Positions 11,110 through 19,355 of a DNA stretch of 64,000 bases are shown piece by piece. Both the position numbers and the translations under genes were made by a program. This stretch comes from Myxococcales bacterium (GTDB lineage: Bacteria > Myxococcota_A > Polyangia > Polyangiales > GCA-016699535). The number at the start of each line of letters is the position of its first letter. Positions within the stretch are counted from its first letter, which is position 1. The notes beneath the pieces are model-generated. The model did no database searches and had not been told where the DNA came from. It saw only the letters and a program-made list of their open reading frames with translations. The stretch lies in contig JACKDX010000002.1 in NCBI GenBank assembly GCA_020633325.1, forward strand, positions 248,001 through 312,000. Direction: 5' to 3'.

Positions 11110-12531
11110 ATGACGCTTGAGCAAACCCTGCAAGTCATCGCCCAGCAGCAGCAAACCATCGCGCAACAAGCGACGTTAATCACGGCATTGCAAACGGAAC
11201 TCTTGGAGCTGAAACGACGTTTGGGGTTGGATAGCCATAATAGTCATAAGCCGCCAAGCAGCGATGGAGCGTTTGCACCCAAAGCCAAGGGCAGCACCAA
11301 GAAGACGGGCAAAAAGCGTGGCGGACAGAAAGGACATCCTGGACGCTTTCGAGAGCTTGCTCCAGCTGAGCGTATCGATGAAGTCGCTGAGATGTATCCG
11401 AAACACTGTCAGCATTGCGAGTGTTCTCTTGGGGCGGCTCAGGAGCATGGCAAGGTGTGGCGCCACCAGGTGGCTGAGCTTCCCAAGGTGCGTGCGCACA
11501 TCATGGAGTATCGGATGCACAAAGTCCGCTGTGCGTGTTGTGGTAAAAGCACGCGCGCTTCGTTACCTGCGGATGTCAGTCCCAGTGCCTTTGGGCCGCA
11601 TCTCAAAGCCACGGTGGCCGAGCTTCGGAGTGTGCATCGCATGAGTATCCAGCAGGTAGTGCAGTATCTGAAAACGCATTGGGATTTGGAGTTATCCGAG
11701 GGCATGCTGTGCCGGATGCAATGGGAAGTGACCGAGGCGTTGGCGGGCAGCTATGTGCAGGTGCTTGAGGTCATCGACCGCTCCAAGCAGGCGCATGCCG
11801 ATGAAACACCCTATTGTATCGAAGCCAAAGGCGCCTGGTTATGGGTGGCCTGCTCCCAAGACGCGGTGGGCTATCGGCTGTGCACTTCACGCTCGGCTGA
11901 GCAAGCCAAGGCGCTTTTAGGACGACGCGATAAACTCGTCATTCGTGATCGCTACGGAGGCTATCGGGATTATCCCCAGACGCAATACTGCTGGGCTCAT
12001 CTCAAAAGAGAATGGACCGGCTGGTCCGAACAAAAAGGACTGAGAGGGTTTCTGGGCAAGAAGCTCTTGCAATGTACAACGCAGATGTTTGACGCACTCG
12101 GTGAGCTTCGTGCGGAGCGCTGCGATGTAGGGACATTTCAAACCCGCATGAAACCCATCATGAACGAGGTGCATCGGTGGCTCGGCGTGGGACAAAAAGC
12201 GTCCGAGCCATCGCTTGGGCGTCAATGCACCTCTCTGCTTAAGCACATCGATGCCTTGTTTCGATTTGTTCAAGACCCCTTGCACATCCCGCCTACCAAC
12301 AATACCGCCGAGCGCGCTCTAAGGCCGGCTGTGATACAACGAAAACTTAGTTTCGGTGTGCAATCTCAGAGCGGCGCACGATTCATCGAGCGCATGCTCA
12401 GCGTCTGGCAAACCTGTAAGCTGCACGGACAAAGCGTGCTCGACTACCTTGAGCAGGCGCTCAAGGCCGCTCAACTCGGCTTGCCTTCTCCTAGGCTTTT
12501 GCCTGACCCACAGCCCATCGCCTTACGCTGA
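11110..12531 (+). CDS. tnpC: IS66 family transposase
   Basis: A 473-aa DDE transposase of the IS66 large-subunit type. Domains in order: an N-terminal Gln-rich coiled coil (about 5-40) leading to a basic NSHKPPSSD/GKKRGGQKGHPG segment; a zinc-binding region with CQHCEC and CACCGK; then the catalytic domain with Asp in HADETPY, Asp in IRDRYGGYRDY followed by CWAHLKRE, and Glu in the signature NNTAERALRP. The C-terminal SVWQTCKLHG block is intact. No frameshift or stop interrupts the frame. ATG 11110 follows a purine-rich AAGGGGG. Same orientation as the beta-propeller gene downstream. Confidence 0.95.
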   Translation: MTLEQTLQVIAQQQQTIAQQATLITALQTELLELKRRLGLDSHNSHKPPSSDGAFAPKAKGSTKKTGKKRGGQKGHPGRFRELAPAERIDEVAEMYPKHCQHCECSLGAAQEHGKVWRHQVAELPKVRAHIMEYRMHKVRCACCGKSTRASLPADVSPSAFGPHLKATVAELRSVHRMSIQQVVQYLKTHWDLELSEGMLCRMQWEVTEALAGSYVQVLEVIDRSKQAHADETPYCIEAKGAWLWVACSQDAVGYRLCTSRSAEQAKALLGRRDKLVIRDRYGGYRDYPQTQYCWAHLKREWTGWSEQKGLRGFLGKKLLQCTTQMFDALGELRAERCDVGTFQTRMKPIMNEVHRWLGVGQKASEPSLGRQCTSLLKHIDALFRFVQDPLHIPPTNNTAERALRPAVIQRKLSFGVQSQSGARFIERMLSVWQTCKLHGQSVLDYLEQALKAAQLGLPSPRLLPDPQPIALR

Positions 12532-12595
12532 AATGCACTGCTGCAGCTGGCGACTTTTGTCCACACTTAGGCCTTTTTCGCCCTCTCAGACCCCA

Positions 12596-12611
12596 GGGGC
12601 TGAACGGTTAC
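12596..12611. repeat. IS right terminal inverted repeat
   Basis: GGGGCTGAACGGTTAC, the exact complement of the left end at 11042-11057. Confidence 0.88.
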
Positions 12612-12620
12612 GCGACCGTG
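12612..12620. repeat. Target-site direct repeat, right (GCGACCGTG)
   Basis: Identical to 11033-11041 and immediately adjacent to the right inverted repeat. Confidence 0.85.
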
Positions 12621-12740
12621 GCACACTTTGACACAGTACGCACGCGGCCATCTCGTTGATAGGATTGCGCATTATTGTGAATATCGGATTGGCGTAACTC
12701 TTGCATTATCATGGCACTATCGGGAGCACGGCATTTGATC

Positions 12741-12749
12741 GGGGGGGGG
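12741..12749 (+). repeat. G9 homopolymer in the leader of the beta-propeller gene
   Basis: Nine consecutive G residues followed by ACCCC, 20 bp before the ATG at 12770. The tract and the CCCC can pair as a short hairpin near the ribosome binding site. Homopolymers of this length can vary by slippage, but variation cannot be seen from one sequence. Confidence 0.6.
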
Positions 12750-12769
12750 ACCCCTATGAAGGAGAGCAA

Positions 12770-14986
12770 ATGAAACGCATCTATTGGTTGGTGGGAATGA
12801 TTCTCTGGACTGTGGGTTGTTCCAACACGAAGGAACAACCCGTCGGCGCTGAGCGCGCACAACTCACCCGCTTTCAGAGCTGCGAAGAACTCGAAGCGCA
12901 TGTCAAGCGGGTTGCGATTTCTGAAATGGAAGCAGCGCTCGACGGCTTTCAGAACAACGACAATCGGATGTTTGATGCGGGCGTGGCAGAGAACCAGCCT
13001 ACAAATCCCCCTCAGGCGGATGCTGCCGCAGGCCCGGATTTCTCCAAGACCAACACGCAAGAGAAGGATGTGGACGAGGCGGATATCGTCAAGACCGATG
13101 GATATTTCGTCTATGTGCTTTCGGGCGGGTTCCTCACGGTTATTCGAAGCGTGTATGAGGCCGATGAGCTACAGGAAGTCGCCCGCATCGCCATCGAGGG
13201 GGCGCCCATAGAAATGTTCGTGCATGGGACCGATCCATCCCGTCACGATGCCGCATCACCTACGAAGGCCGTCGTCTTTAGTCAGGTATTTGGCGAGGGA
13301 ATTCCGGTCCCGCTCAGGCGGACGGGCGCCGTAGGCAACGTTGCCTGCCCGCTTGTGGATGGAGGGTTTGGTTGCGGGTATCAGAATCCCGTGGTTAAAC
13401 TCACTGTGCTCGACTTAGCCGACCGTGCAAATCCGAAGTTGGAGCTCGAAGTATATTCAGAGGCCAACTATATGACGAGCCGACTCGTGAATAACACGGT
13501 GCATGCTGTGGTGTCCTCCGCTACCCAGGGGCCAGAACTTCGCATGTATCCTGAAGTTGATTTCAACACTTACGACAATGGGCAAATGACTTTTCAAGAC
13601 AAAATGACACTTGCTGCCGAAATTAACCGCCTCAAGGCAGAGAATCGCGCCCGCATCGATGCGACTCCCATTGAAGATTGGTTGCCGAAATCCTATCGCG
13701 TTGAACACAAAAGCGACGGGGAGACGGTCACGTCTGGCCTCATTGCTTCATGCGAGGCATTCTACAAACCGGCGGTGTTAAATGGCCGAGAGGTCATCGA
13801 CATCTTCTCGCTGGGGTTGGAGGAGCCTCTGACCAGTCTGAACCACAGTGCGATCGTGAGTCACGGGGGCGTGGTCTACGCTTCAACAGAAAGTCTCTAT
13901 CTGGCCACACATCCCTGGTACTCGTCGTTCGGGTGGAACTCGCGGAGTGATGCGCTACAGAAAGAGGAGAGCCTGGTTCATAAGTTCGATATAGGCGCAG
14001 ATTCCGCACGCGCAGTGTATGTGGCAAGTGGCACGGTGGAGGGACACGTCCTCAATCAGTTCTCAATGGACGAGGAGCAGGGCCGATTACGTGTGGCGAC
14101 GACCACCGGTAGCCGCTGGGGAATAGGAGGCCAAGAAGCTCCAAGCAAAAATCACCTTTTTGTGCTCGGACAAGTGGGCGAAGAACTTGCGATTGAAGGG
14201 CAGGTGCGTGATTTGGCCCCTGGCGAGCAGATTTACTCGGCGCGCTTCGAGGGAGATTTAGGCTTCTTGGTTACCTTCCGCCAAGTTGATCCTTTGTTTG
14301 TGTTTGACCTTTCCCTACCGCAGCCGGTCAAGGTCGCGGAGCTGAAGATTCCCGGCTTCTCCACGTATATGCATCCCCTTTACGATGAGGGCAGCCTCAC
14401 CCACCTGCTTACCATTGGCCAGGGCATTAAAAATTCTGCTGCATTACCCATATGCGGGAAAGATGCTCTCAATGGTATTGAAGAAGGCAGTATAGACGGG
14501 CTTCAGCTTAGCGTGTTCGACGTACGGGACCTTGGTAATCCGTGTCTGGTTCAAACCCAGTATGTCGGCGGTTACTCTGAGGCGCAGTACAACCATAAAG
14601 CATTTAGCTACTTCGAGGAGCACAAGCTTTTGGCCATTCCCGTGACCCAATGGGGAGAGTGGACAGAAAATGGCTTTTCGAACGATTCCTTTAGCGGTCT
14701 CAAGGTGTTCCACGTGGATGCGGAGACAGGTATCGAGCACCTTTCGGATATCGAGCATACCCCATCGTATGCTAATAACGACGAGGACTTGGGATTTTTC
14801 CAATACGAGTGGTGGACCCAGGTGCAAAGGTCACTGACCATTGATGATCATCTCTATTCAATCAGTGGTCGTGCGGTGTATGCGACACCCTTGAGCGCGC
14901 TTGGTCACGAACCGTTGGTGAATACCTCGAGTATTCTGTTGCCAGACCCGCAACCGTCCTACTGGCCTATGGGCGCTCTTGATTAG
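12770..14986 (+). CDS. Secreted beta-propeller domain lipoprotein
   Basis: A 738-aa predicted lipoprotein. ATG 12770 is preceded by GGAGAG and yields MKRIYWLVGMILWTVGC, a signal peptide with lipobox. The mature part matches the secreted beta-propeller family (Pfam Beta_propel). The diagnostic segment is FSKTNTQEKDVDEADIVKTDG, given here as two halves joined at EKDVDE, followed by repeated propeller strands such as YVLSGGFLTVI, KLTVLDLAD and LSVFDVRDLG. These proteins occur in archaea and diverse bacteria; the function is unknown. The gene is divergent from copA; before the IS inserted, their starts were about 180 bp apart. Its stop overlaps the stop of the convergent MBL hydrolase gene. Confidence 0.82.
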   Translation: MKRIYWLVGMILWTVGCSNTKEQPVGAERAQLTRFQSCEELEAHVKRVAISEMEAALDGFQNNDNRMFDAGVAENQPTNPPQADAAAGPDFSKTNTQEKDVDEADIVKTDGYFVYVLSGGFLTVIRSVYEADELQEVARIAIEGAPIEMFVHGTDPSRHDAASPTKAVVFSQVFGEGIPVPLRRTGAVGNVACPLVDGGFGCGYQNPVVKLTVLDLADRANPKLELEVYSEANYMTSRLVNNTVHAVVSSATQGPELRMYPEVDFNTYDNGQMTFQDKMTLAAEINRLKAENRARIDATPIEDWLPKSYRVEHKSDGETVTSGLIASCEAFYKPAVLNGREVIDIFSLGLEEPLTSLNHSAIVSHGGVVYASTESLYLATHPWYSSFGWNSRSDALQKEESLVHKFDIGADSARAVYVASGTVEGHVLNQFSMDEEQGRLRVATTTGSRWGIGGQEAPSKNHLFVLGQVGEELAIEGQVRDLAPGEQIYSARFEGDLGFLVTFRQVDPLFVFDLSLPQPVKVAELKIPGFSTYMHPLYDEGSLTHLLTIGQGIKNSAALPICGKDALNGIEEGSIDGLQLSVFDVRDLGNPCLVQTQYVGGYSEAQYNHKAFSYFEEHKLLAIPVTQWGEWTENGFSNDSFSGLKVFHVDAETGIEHLSDIEHTPSYANNDEDLGFFQYEWWTQVQRSLTIDDHLYSISGRAVYATPLSALGHEPLVNTSSILLPDPQPSYWPMGALD

Positions 14987-16233
14987 ACAGTAATGTATTG
15001 AATGACGGGGTCGCCCGGTTGGGCGACCTCTTCGAGGTTAGCAATACGCAATTGCCCCCGAGCGTAGAGATACTCCACATGTGCGCCTGCCTCCTCGATC
15101 GCCAGAAGTCGATCGTAATGCTCGCGCTTGCCAAAAAGCACGCGGCTGACTTCGCGAATGGTTTTGGGATGCGAACATGCCTCAAGCACTTTGGCTAACC
15201 GCCCCCTATGAAACGCGTCGATCTCATCCACGCGGCTGCGCAGGTCGAAAATCGGCGCTTCGTGTCCACCCAGGGTGAGATTGATTCCTTCCAGATTTCG
15301 GACCTTAGTTAAGGATTCAAGATAGTGTTCAAGCCCGGCATAAGGGGTGATGGCCTGAGGGAATTGATGCGGAGTTATGCGCGCGAGCACATGGTCGCTG
15401 CTCAGCAAAATGTCGCCTACTCGCAGGCAAATGAGTCCCGGGCAATGCCCCGGCACATGTATGACCTGGTGCCCTCGCCCTATGGTGTCGCCATCCCGTA
15501 AGGTGCGGTCGACTTTTTGCGATTTAAACCAGTGGCGCGAATTGGCATACATACTCAACAATTCCGCGCGAGTCGGCGCATCCACTCCGGCGCGCCGCAG
15601 ATAGACGTCCACGTCTTTGCTGGCGATGACTACCCGCTCTTCAAAGTGCGCGATGACCCGAGCATCGAGCTCGTGCACGCACACCCGCGCAGAGCTGTGG
15701 CTGGTGATGTGCTTGATGCCGCCAAAGTGATCGATATGCGCATGACTGATGACAGCAGTGTCCAGTTCGGCCAGATGCACGTTTTCATCAAACAGTTCGC
15801 GAACGACCGCAAAGCCCAGATCGACATCGAGAGAAGAGGTCTCCGAGCCCGAACCCACATCGAATAATATGGTGTGGCCGGGTTCCAAAATGAGCATCAC
15901 ATTGTTCATGAGGGTGGGAAAGGTTTGAACCTCTAGCCGGTAAAGCACAGTATCCGCACTCGGCCGAAATCGCTGCACCCCGCATGCTCCGTAACGCTCG
16001 ATGTAGCGGGCTCTGCGATCCGCGGACGTGCCGGTGGCTTCGAACTGGACGACACGGTCCTTCAGCGCAAGCTCAGGATGCGCACTGAGGAGGGCTTTCA
16101 GGCGCTCGATGGCGTCCGTTTCGCGAAGATGCCTTGCTACACCGGCTAAGACCTCATCGCTAAGCCAAATCGACTCTGCCGACCGCAACAGGATCTTGGC
16201 TTCCAACAGATCTTTGGAGGAGACATGCGTCAT
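14983..16233 (-). CDS. MBL-fold metallo-hydrolase with N-terminal extension
   Basis: A 416-aa predicted cytoplasmic metallo-beta-lactamase-fold hydrolase. The metal-binding motif SHAHIDHFGG sits at 163-172; further ligands are the His in HVPGHCPG and the Asp in LLSSDHVL, then GGHEAP. About 85 residues precede the hydrolase fold, a charged helical segment with no recognised domain. A C-terminal region of about 90 residues (REVSRVLFGKREHYDRLLAI...) looks like the winged-helix tail of LACTB2-like proteins, suggesting thioesterase or nuclease-type activity, but the substrate cannot be named. Convergent, with its stop overlapping the beta-propeller gene's stop. Confidence 0.82.
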   Translation of the reverse strand: MTHVSSKDLLEAKILLRSAESIWLSDEVLAGVARHLRETDAIERLKALLSAHPELALKDRVVQFEATGTSADRRARYIERYGACGVQRFRPSADTVLYRLEVQTFPTLMNNVMLILEPGHTILFDVGSGSETSSLDVDLGFAVVRELFDENVHLAELDTAVISHAHIDHFGGIKHITSHSSARVCVHELDARVIAHFEERVVIASKDVDVYLRRAGVDAPTRAELLSMYANSRHWFKSQKVDRTLRDGDTIGRGHQVIHVPGHCPGLICLRVGDILLSSDHVLARITPHQFPQAITPYAGLEHYLESLTKVRNLEGINLTLGGHEAPIFDLRSRVDEIDAFHRGRLAKVLEACSHPKTIREVSRVLFGKREHYDRLLAIEEAGAHVEYLYARGQLRIANLEEVAQPGDPVIQYITV

Positions 16234-16320
16234 GGGCGGGGGAAGTATACCCGAATACCCCGGATCATGGGGAATCAGTCAGAATGGATTTCGAACACCA
16301 ACACTGCTAAGGTGGCGTCC

Positions 16321-17094
16321 ATGTCCCTAGGGTCTTTCGGGAGAACATACATTGTCCTGATGATCCTCGGCGTTGTTGCGGGCTGCTCCACCGCCAAGAA
16401 ACCTTCGCCAGATGCTTCTTTATCTGCATCGTTACCGACAGAGCGTGTGGCGAAAGCCGAGCCGGCGTTGGGTCAGAAGATGCACGTGTTCTTCGAGGAA
16501 ACCATGAGAGCGCGCGATGCGCTGGTGGACGGCGACGTCGCTTCAGCGCGACAATCCCTGGGCAAGTTGGCTTCGATTAGTTTTGATGGAACATCCATGC
16601 CTGCCGGTTGGGCTCCTGAGCTTGCGCGATGGCGAGCGATGGCTCGGATAGGAAGCCAGAGTCAGCAGCTCGAGGAGGTGGCGGTATCGGTCAGCCAAAT
16701 GGGTGCTCAATGTGGGCGTTGCCATCAGACGTTAGGAAAAGGGCCCAAGTACGAGGCGAGCGGGTGGGTGGAAGACACCGAAGATCTAGGAGCCCACATG
16801 TTTCTCTTGATGTGGGCGAGCGACCGCATGTGGGAGGGACTTACCGAGCCCTGGGATCGCGCGTGGCAGGTGGGTGCGCAGACGTTGGTCGAAGCGCCTA
16901 TCAAAATGAAGGCGCTCGGCAAAAAGCTAGGGCCTCGAGCGGCGAGGGCGCGTGAATATGCCCAGGCGCTAAAGAAGGCGGGCGAAACAGCGTTGCTGGA
17001 GGAGGATCCGGCTTCTCGCGCCGACGGGTTTGCGAATGTTTTGCTTACGTGTGCGAGCTGTCATTCCGCCGTGAGAAAAACCAGCGCTCCCTAG
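16321..17094 (+). CDS. Diheme cytochrome c-type lipoprotein
   Basis: A 257-aa exported lipoprotein: hydrophobic leader with lipobox VVAGC (Cys22) and two c-type heme sites, CGRCH at 131-135 and CASCH at 244-248. Each CXXCH closes a helical, roughly 90-110 residue segment, and the second lies only nine residues from the C-terminus. This layout resembles two tandem cytochrome c'-like four-helix domains. It probably acts in periplasmic electron transfer; the partner is unknown. ATG 16321 has AAGGTGG upstream; the frame is open further up to 16225 but that part lacks a signal-like sequence. Converges on the MscS gene with overlapping stops. Confidence 0.78.
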   Translation: MSLGSFGRTYIVLMILGVVAGCSTAKKPSPDASLSASLPTERVAKAEPALGQKMHVFFEETMRARDALVDGDVASARQSLGKLASISFDGTSMPAGWAPELARWRAMARIGSQSQQLEEVAVSVSQMGAQCGRCHQTLGKGPKYEASGWVEDTEDLGAHMFLLMWASDRMWEGLTEPWDRAWQVGAQTLVEAPIKMKALGKKLGPRAARAREYAQALKKAGETALLEEDPASRADGFANVLLTCASCHSAVRKTSAP

Positions 17095-18161
17095 TCCTTG
17101 GGTGCACTTTCGATGTGCAGAGTACGGGTAGGGAATGCAAAGTCAATGTGTTCTTCGCTAAAGCGTTGATACAAATCCAGGTTTATGGCTTGTTGGGTGT
17201 CCATATACTTGTTGAAGTCGGAAGTAAGACAAAAATAAACGGTTTCAAAAATAAGAGCGCTGTCTCCAAACTCCCGAAAGTGAGAGCGATCGAAGCGCGT
17301 TGCCGGCACCCCCTCGATGATTTCGCGAATCGTGCGGGGCATGCGCTCCAAGGCTTCGTACGGCGTATCATAGGTGACGCCTACTTCGAACACTACGCGT
17401 CGCTCGTCCATACGTTTGAAGTTTTGGATAATGTTGTTAGCCAGATCCGCATTAGGGAAAATGAGTTGTTCTCCTGATAGCGCGCGGACGCGTGTGGAAC
17501 GGAGCCCTATTTTTTCCACGGTCCCCTTTTGCCCTTTTGTCACAATGAAATCGCCAATGTCGAAGGGTGTATCGAAATAGAGCGCTAGTGAGGCAAACAA
17601 GTCGCCAAGGACATTTTGAACAGCCAACGCGGCAGCAATACCACCGATGCCGAGCCCGGTGATAATGGCGCCGATCTCTACCCCAAAGTTAGAGAGGACC
17701 ATCATAAACACCAGTGACCAGATCACGAGTTGAGCGAGGAAGTTGATAGCACCCGCCATGGTTCGTGATCCCGGCGACTCCACGCGTCGGATCTGCCAAT
17801 AGAGGGTGCTGCTGCGAATAGCCCCTTGAATCCAAAGGCCGCCTTGGACAAAGAACAAGCTGAGCATCAAGATGTTTATAGGCTTGGTGAAGTCCTTCGG
17901 AAGTTCAAGCGTGCGCAAGCCCACATATAAAGCGGCTGCCAACAGAAAAAATCCCTGTGTCGCTTTCAAAATTGCGACCACCACATCGTCTACATGGCTT
18001 TTCGTATGCGCGGCTATGCGGCTCAGGCGTGACTCAAGGAGACGCTTTGCGATGTAAAGTCCGGCCCATACAAGCAGAGCTAAACCAAGCGCCACTGCCC
18101 ATCGCTCCACGTCGTTGCCAAAATAGGTCTGCTTCAGCAAGTCTTTGAAATCTTTCACCAT
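17091..18161 (-). CDS. MscS-family small-conductance mechanosensitive channel
   Basis: A 356-aa inner-membrane channel. Hydrophobic segments occur at the N-terminus and around residues 15-35, 60-85, 95-115 and 140-165. They are followed by the pore-lining TM3 motif GIGGIAAALAVQNVLGDLFAS and the conserved beta-domain start (FDIGDFI, GTVEKIGLRSTRVR, LIFPNADLANN). The cytosolic C-terminal domain is complete (FAFPTRTLHI). The product presumably releases solutes on hypo-osmotic shock. ATG at 18161 was chosen over 18197 because it gives a typical N-terminus; neither has a strong Shine-Dalgarno. Confidence 0.9.
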   Translation of the reverse strand: MVKDFKDLLKQTYFGNDVERWAVALGLALLVWAGLYIAKRLLESRLSRIAAHTKSHVDDVVVAILKATQGFFLLAAALYVGLRTLELPKDFTKPINILMLSLFFVQGGLWIQGAIRSSTLYWQIRRVESPGSRTMAGAINFLAQLVIWSLVFMMVLSNFGVEIGAIITGLGIGGIAAALAVQNVLGDLFASLALYFDTPFDIGDFIVTKGQKGTVEKIGLRSTRVRALSGEQLIFPNADLANNIIQNFKRMDERRVVFEVGVTYDTPYEALERMPRTIREIIEGVPATRFDRSHFREFGDSALIFETVYFCLTSDFNKYMDTQQAINLDLYQRFSEEHIDFAFPTRTLHIESAPKD

Positions 18162-18284
18162 GCGCGTGGAGTTAACGCCAGATCGCCCGTATTGCAAGCC
18201 ATATTACGAGCCTTCTAGTTTCTGTATGTTAACAGCAGCTTAGAGGATAGCGGTCGCTTAGTTCACAATTGCGATCTCGCCGCG

Positions 18285-18312
18285 TTGACAAACCATCGCG
18301 CTGGCATACAAC
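18285..18312 (+). promoter_or_regulatory. Candidate sigma70-type promoter for the zinc-ribbon gene
   Basis: TTGACA (18285-18290), a 16-bp spacer and TACAAC (18307-18312). It lies about 80 bp upstream of the small zinc-ribbon gene in a 232-bp divergent intergenic region. Confidence 0.4.
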
Positions 18313-18393
18313 AAAGGGAGAGTAATTGGCGACGCTTACCATGCTCGACGGATGGTTCTTCTTGACTTGAGGATCTCTTTACGGAGGTGTTTC

Positions 18394-18591
18394 ATGTGGT
18401 GGGAATGCAGCGAGTGCGGCGGACGCATTGAAGGTGCGCGGCCTGAGCGGATATGTGCTGAGTGCGGGACCCTGGGTGGCGTGTATGTGCCGGTGCACTC
18501 CTTTGCTGGACATGCGCCTGAGGAATCGGGTTTTCGCGAAGCTTGGTTTGACCGAGGTGTGGACAAAAACCTCGGTTGGCTTAGCGTGTAG
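18394..18591 (+). CDS. Small zinc-ribbon (rubredoxin-like) protein
   Basis: A 65-residue protein starting MWWECSECGG and continuing to a second knuckle, ICAECG, 17 residues after the first. The two CxxC pairs and short strands make a rubredoxin/rubrerythrin-type zinc or iron ribbon. The start has a strong GGAGG Shine-Dalgarno, and a promoter-like TTGACA/TACAAC lies upstream, supporting a real gene despite its size. The C-terminal 30 residues have no match. The function is unknown; such ribbons occur as electron carriers or structural adaptors. Convergent with mlaF, with a hairpin at the shared end. Confidence 0.7.
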   Translation: MWWECSECGGRIEGARPERICAECGTLGGVYVPVHSFAGHAPEESGFREAWFDRGVDKNLGWLSV

Positions 18592-18600
18592 GCGCTAAGC
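18579..18600. terminator. Candidate bidirectional terminator hairpin
   Basis: A perfect 8-bp stem GCTTAGCG/CGCTAAGC with a 6-nt loop, between the convergent zinc-ribbon and mlaF genes, overlapping the zinc-ribbon stop codon. A second 8-bp hairpin (ACCGAGGT/ACCTCGGT, 18551-18576) lies just upstream. The U-tract is weak on either strand. Confidence 0.4.
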
Positions 18601-19355
18601 TAAGCATCTAAATTTTGACCGGCCGCTAGCAGGTATTCTCGGACTACCGGGTGGTCGCTTGCAAGTAATTCCGCAGGAGTGCTGCTGACTGCGATTTTAC
18701 CTGCATGTAGTACATTTACCCGGTCCGCAATGCGAGTTACCGACTCGAGATCATGGCTGATTACCAAGGCGGTGACGGAAAACCGCTCTTGCATCTCTGC
18801 AATCATATCATCCACAGTGCGGGCGGCGATAGGATCCAAGCCTGAGGTGGGCTCGTCATAAATGAGTATCTCGGGTTCCATGACCAAGGCGCGCGCAACG
18901 GCCGCCCGTTTGGCCATGCCGCCCGAGATATGAGAGGGAAGTTTGTTCCACGCCTCTGCAATGCCTAAGGCGGACAGCTTATCCATGACACGTTCGTGGA
19001 TTGCTGCCTTGTTGAGCTTCGTGTGCTCCTCGAGCGGAAATGCAACGTTATCAAATACCGTGAGTGAATCAAACAAAGCAGACATCTGAAACACCATACC
19101 GAACTTGTAGCGAAGGCGTGAAAGTCGTCCCTCAGGCATGTGCGCGATGTCAACATCGTCTAGAAATATGCTTCCCGAATCGGGCTCTTCGAGCCGGATG
19201 ATCTGACGCATCAACACTGTTTTCCCTGACCCAGAGCGTCCGATCACCATATTGGTTTGGCCGCGCAAGACATCGAAGGTGACACCTTTCAGGACCAGCT
19301 GTCCTTCGTAGGACTTCGTGAGATCCACGACCCGGATGTGTGCGTCGTCGGTCAT
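18600..19355 (-). CDS. mlaF: Lipid-transport ABC ATPase, MlaF family
   Basis: ATP-binding subunit (251 aa) of a Mla-type phospholipid transporter at the inner membrane. Walker A is GRSGSGKT, the Q-loop FGMVFQMSALFDSLTV, the ABC signature SGGMAKRAAVARAL, Walker B ILIYDEPTSGLD and the switch His is in VISHD. The FDSLTVFDNVAFPLEEHT stretch is characteristic of MlaF/Ttg2A. Its ATG overlaps the mlaE stop by 4 bp, so the two are translationally coupled. The substrate-binding MlaD subunit that usually follows is absent: the operon ends here against a convergent gene. Confidence 0.92.
   Translation of the reverse strand: MTDDAHIRVVDLTKSYEGQLVLKGVTFDVLRGQTNMVIGRSGSGKTVLMRQIIRLEEPDSGSIFLDDVDIAHMPEGRLSRLRYKFGMVFQMSALFDSLTVFDNVAFPLEEHTKLNKAAIHERVMDKLSALGIAEAWNKLPSHISGGMAKRAAVARALVMEPEILIYDEPTSGLDPIAARTVDDMIAEMQERFSVTALVISHDLESVTRIADRVNVLHAGKIAVSSTPAELLASDHPVVREYLLAAGQNLDA

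Larger units (their letters stand above)
11042..12611 (+). mobile_element. Intact IS66-family insertion sequence, single ORF
   Basis: A 1570-bp element bounded by perfect 16-bp terminal inverted repeats (GTAACCGTTCAGCCCC at 11042-11057 and its complement at 12596-12611) and flanked by the 9-bp direct repeat GCGACCGTG. The GTAA terminus is typical of IS66 elements. It carries only the large transposase, without tnpA/tnpB accessory genes, like the ISBst12-type subgroup. It sits in the intergenic region between divergent copA and the beta-propeller lipoprotein gene. The intact ends, target repeat and ORF suggest recent insertion. Confidence 0.9.

Noticed and set aside
11042..12611. A composite transposon carrying copA
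   Set aside because: Only one copy of the element is present, with its own target repeat; copA lies outside it.
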